NCBI RefSeq assembly: GCF_032118995.1
Contig: NC_092657.1
Span: 16,102,181-16,166,180, forward strand
Source: Asterias amurensis
Lineage: Eukaryota > Echinodermata > Asteroidea > Forcipulatida > Asteriidae
DNA length: 64,000 nucleotides
Direction of reading: 5' to 3'
The translations under genes were made by a program, and so were the position numbers. The notes under the pieces were generated by a model, which was given only the letters and a program-made list of their open reading frames with translations, did not search any database and was not told the DNA's origin. This document shows positions 60,595 through 64,000 of this stretch, in pieces (the first letter of the stretch is position 1; every line of letters begins with the position of its first letter).

Positions 60595-63500
60595 ACTATA
60601 ACAGATTATTGATATAGCCAATATTACTATTTTTGTACAAGAAATGTAAAATAAGGACTGATATTTTAGTAGTATTCAATAAAACCTTTACCTTCATGCA
60701 AAAAAAACACAAATTCGCGCGGCGTACTCCGACCCAGAAAACTCAGTTTCGGCAAAAGCCGGTGACCCACGAACCATTCATACACAGTGTGTGACGTCAC
60801 ACCACGTACCGAAGCTCTGTACACAGTGTGTCAGGTCGATCGTGTGCGTGCATTTTACATGTACATTGAATGTGGAATAACATCGGACACTATAGGCTGC
60901 ATTTTTTTGACACAAAAAACAGCGAAACTGTCCGATGGCAGCGGGTCTTGGGAAAACCACAGTATAGATGAGGAAAAGGCATTTCAGGGAGGCACTTCAG
61001 AGGAAAGTGAGGGCTCTAGCGATAAGGGGAGCTCACCGGACGAGAGAGAAGCCGAAGACGTGTTATGAGTACATGTAGTTAACCAGCCCGGAGACGATGA
61101 TCGTCAGGCCGAAGACGATGAGCCAAACCCTGATGATCGACGGCTAAAGACAGACTGGTATGTCTTCGTTTGATCAGTTTATTTCTGCTCCCAAAAATAG
61201 TTGAAGGCTATCCTTGACTAAATTAAAACATGAACGAACATGATGGACAAGGTTTATTGTTTACCTCCATTCACGTTATAATACATGTATGTGAACAACA
61301 CATGCACTGACTTAGGCAGTAGAAATGTGAGGGGAGGGGTAATTTTTGTCTTGCGTTTTATACTTTGTTGGCAAAATTCATACATTATCAATTTAAACTG
61401 ATATTGTAGATAACCTATGTTGTTGTTTTTCTCCACCAAGTAACTGCGTGGTGGTTGACACATGTGCATCTACACAAATATCTCATGTACATGTATGTAA
61501 CTGCTACTTTGGATTATGATTGCCTTCTGGCATGGGTATAGTTTTAAAGCAATTCAGGTACACACATGCAATATTAACACTTCACCATGCAACCCACAAA
61601 TCTGTTGTTAATAATTTTGTATGAATTCTTTTGTTAATAATTTTGTATGAATTCTTTGTTTTGTTTTACAGAAAACACTGCAATGATGATTATCAGCAAG
61701 TGGTGAGCTTAGGACTATCTTGTCCGTTCAACCGCTCCCACTGACATGTTTGATGGCAGCAACACGAAGGACGTTTCCAAACCCTCGTGTACAGTACAGT
61801 GGAAGGATTTTCGTATCCACCAACGGATTAGGCAGCTTTGCTTTGGTTTATTTGTCTTCAGTCGTAACAATTTTCCAAGTTATAATGATCCAGAGGGAGT
61901 GAGAAATAATTTGATAAGCCATAATAATTTACGTATAAATGTACATGTATATTATTTCATTTTGTTCCTTTCAGATGGGTGGGTGGTTCAAATTGATTAA
62001 TTTAATTTGAACCACCCACCCCTCTGAAAGACACAAAATGTAAATTACTATGACTTATAAAATTAGGTGTGTGGTTCAAATTGATTAATTTAGCACTTAT
62101 GTGCAATAAACTTGTCCCCTGTTGTCAACAATACACTATGATTAACATGGTAACAACATTCAACTTGGTTAGCAGAAATATAAAAACAAAACAAAAAAAC
62201 AGAAGCCATGTACACCTCCATAATAACGACAACACTAAAACTGTATGTATTTGCAAACGACAATAGTTTATTTTTGAGTTTAAAATATCAAAATTGAAAA
62301 AAGGTTGCCTAGTGATAGCGAAATCATCTGAACATTCCATCATCAAAAAAAGTTAACTATACAACCCTGTCAACGCCCCTCCCCCCCAAAAAAAGAAAAC
62401 CTAAGCCATGTTATGTACCTAGTTAGCTGTGGTTCTCTTTGTAATATGTAAATTAGGTTGTACATTAAAAGAATATAATAAAATCATTGTGTACAGACCA
62501 TGTCATTCTGTTTTTAAACAAAGTTGATTGTACTACCCTGGTTACCCCCCCCAAAAAAAAATATATATATAAAAAATAAAATAAAAACCCACATCAATGT
62601 GTACAAGCTAGGGCCCAATTTCATGGATCTGCTTACTGTAAACAAAGAATCGACACTTGCGGAAGCAGGAAATTCTGTGCTTGCGTCAAGCGTGTTTCAC
62701 AGGTTACCAGCAAATTTTGCCTTTTGCGGGTCATGGGTGCATACTTGGTTTATACCAGGCATTCTACGCTTACAAAGTATTAAGCGCAGAAATTTAGCCT
62801 TTGGACGTAAGCAGAGAACCGTGATCATAGCGCACATTTTGGTGGTGAACAGATCCATGAAATTGGGCACAGGTCATTCTTTCTTCAAACAAAGTTGAAC
62901 CCACTACCTTTGAACCCCCACCCCCCCCCCCCAAAAAAAAAAGCTGTTGCATCCTTTTCCGGTTGGTGAAGGTTGATGTCAATGACACGGGGGTTACACA
63001 TCAGCTGTGGATGGAGTTGTTTTCATGTCTTGTCACCCTGCTGACAATGAACAAGTGCATTGTGCATGCATTCTATGCGTATCTGTTTAATGAAAAATAA
63101 AAAACAAAACCAAATAATCGTTATGTTGGATTTCTTGAAAATTTACAAGGCAGAAATACAATCTCGGAAGGTTTGACGTAACACCATGTACTGACAATCT
63201 CTCTTTGAGTTGGCGTAGTTTTAAAAAGAACCTTACAGGAGTTAACGCAAAACCAGTACAAAAGGAGTCCACATGCAACAAAACCAAGGGGGCAGGTTTT
63301 CTTTATGTCAGATAGAAAACATGACCTCCAACCACCCCCTCCCCCAGATCTACACCTAGTACAAAACTGTTCAGGTACAGATCGGGTGGGGGGGGGGGGT
63401 TGTTCTTGCGATTCAACACCCCATCCCCTCCCCCCCCCTCCACCGTGAACAGTTTTCAAAGGGGCAGCTGAAAAACTAAAAATGAAGAAATCATCTGATC

Positions 63501-64000
63501 CTCTGAAAATTTGCATGCATAGGCCTACTACTTACCTAAAGTGCTATTAAGAATCTTAGGTCTCCATTTCTAATTCTGGCTAGCATGTCTCCGTACTGCA
63601 TTGTCTTCGTCCTGCATTCTCATTGTAGTGTAGAGCTGCGAGTTATTTCTGTACAAAAAAATATAAAAACAAAAAATAAATAAATAAATAAAAAAACTAG
63701 TGCTGAAAAAGAACTGGCCTTATTTTACAAATGCAAATATAGTAAACACTCCATAATTAACCGTGCCAAGCCAATTAACACAGCTATAGGAAAACTTCAG
63801 ACTAAACTTCTCTGGAATTGGTAATTCTTGAATTAGGAGGGAAAAATTCTGAATGACCATGGATGGGCAATTATATGGATGGGAGTTTGAACATATTTTT
63901 GAGCTGTGCCTTAAAAAAAAAAAGCGAACCATTCTTAGGCAGCTTTGGCAAAAACAATGTCCAGCAATCCAGTATCGACCAATATAAATACATGTCCAGC
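60595..64000. mobile_element. 4.86-kb TTAA element (family T), copy 2, inverted, cut by the window edge
   Basis: TTAA at 60595-60598 is followed by AGGTGGACTATAAC; the rest matches 40358 down to about 36560 of copy 1 inverted. The empty site is TTAA at 30471-30474 in unit 0. The acidic frame is open here from 60787 to 61068 (IDEEKAFQGGTSEESEGSS), with a CRE-like TGACGTCA at 60793. Only one CCAATTTCAT MITE (62609-62869) is present where copy 1 has two. Confidence 0.93.
62609..62869. mobile_element. CCAATTTCAT-family MITE inside T copy 2
   Basis: Starts GGGCCCAATTTCATGGATCT and ends AGATCCATGAAATTGGGC. It is a single MITE joined to flanks that match the outer sides of the twin pair in T copy 1. 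Confidence 0.9.

Overview
The window looks like a marine deuterostome genome, most likely an echinoderm. This is an inference: it rests on the AT-rich, intron-containing DNA, on a fibrinogen-domain plus discoidin-domain gene, and on dense short TTAA-flanked inverted-repeat elements of types I associate with echinoderms. No database search was possible. Apart from one host gene, almost everything here is transposons, satellites and duplicated repeat DNA. I saw no rRNA or functional tRNA gene, CRISPR array or bacterial-type operon.

Left region (1-9300). A 5'-cut LINE copy lies tail-to-tail against a minus-strand LINE of the same broad clade, whose reading frame carries only two stops. A third, more decayed LINE follows, then about 13 tandem copies of a 148-bp monomer that run into an RTE-type LINE relic. 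That relic is interrupted by a small MITE. Two further non-autonomous elements with terminal inverted repeats (TIRs) follow.

Host gene (9372-15015, plus strand). Eight exons can be joined in one frame with GT-AG introns. They encode a fibrinogen-related domain (FReD) whose two halves lie on either side of two discoidin (F5/8 type C) modules. Every module boundary is a phase-1 intron, so each module can be skipped without shifting the frame. Its introns hold a tRNA-derived SINE relic, an 86-bp x 6 tandem array, a broken partial exon duplicate and a 27-bp x 25 array. The 5' end (signal peptide) was not found.

Middle (15016-25000). Gene-poor DNA with several MITE families. Most begin AGG just inside a TTAA target duplication. 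One isolated candidate signal-peptide exon lies at 23427-23614.

Right region (25022-64000). This is a tandem array with a period of about 11.7 kb. Each unit is made of two inverted arms around a core plus a spacer, and about 2.7 units are visible. Into it have gone a 3.1-kb TTAA element (25139-28263), a 4.86-kb TTAA element (35500-40358, with a second inverted copy from 60599 running off the window), foldback MITEs, and a 5'-truncated LINE shared by two units. For three separate TTAA insertions the matching empty site can be read in a sister unit, which fixes the element ends to the base.
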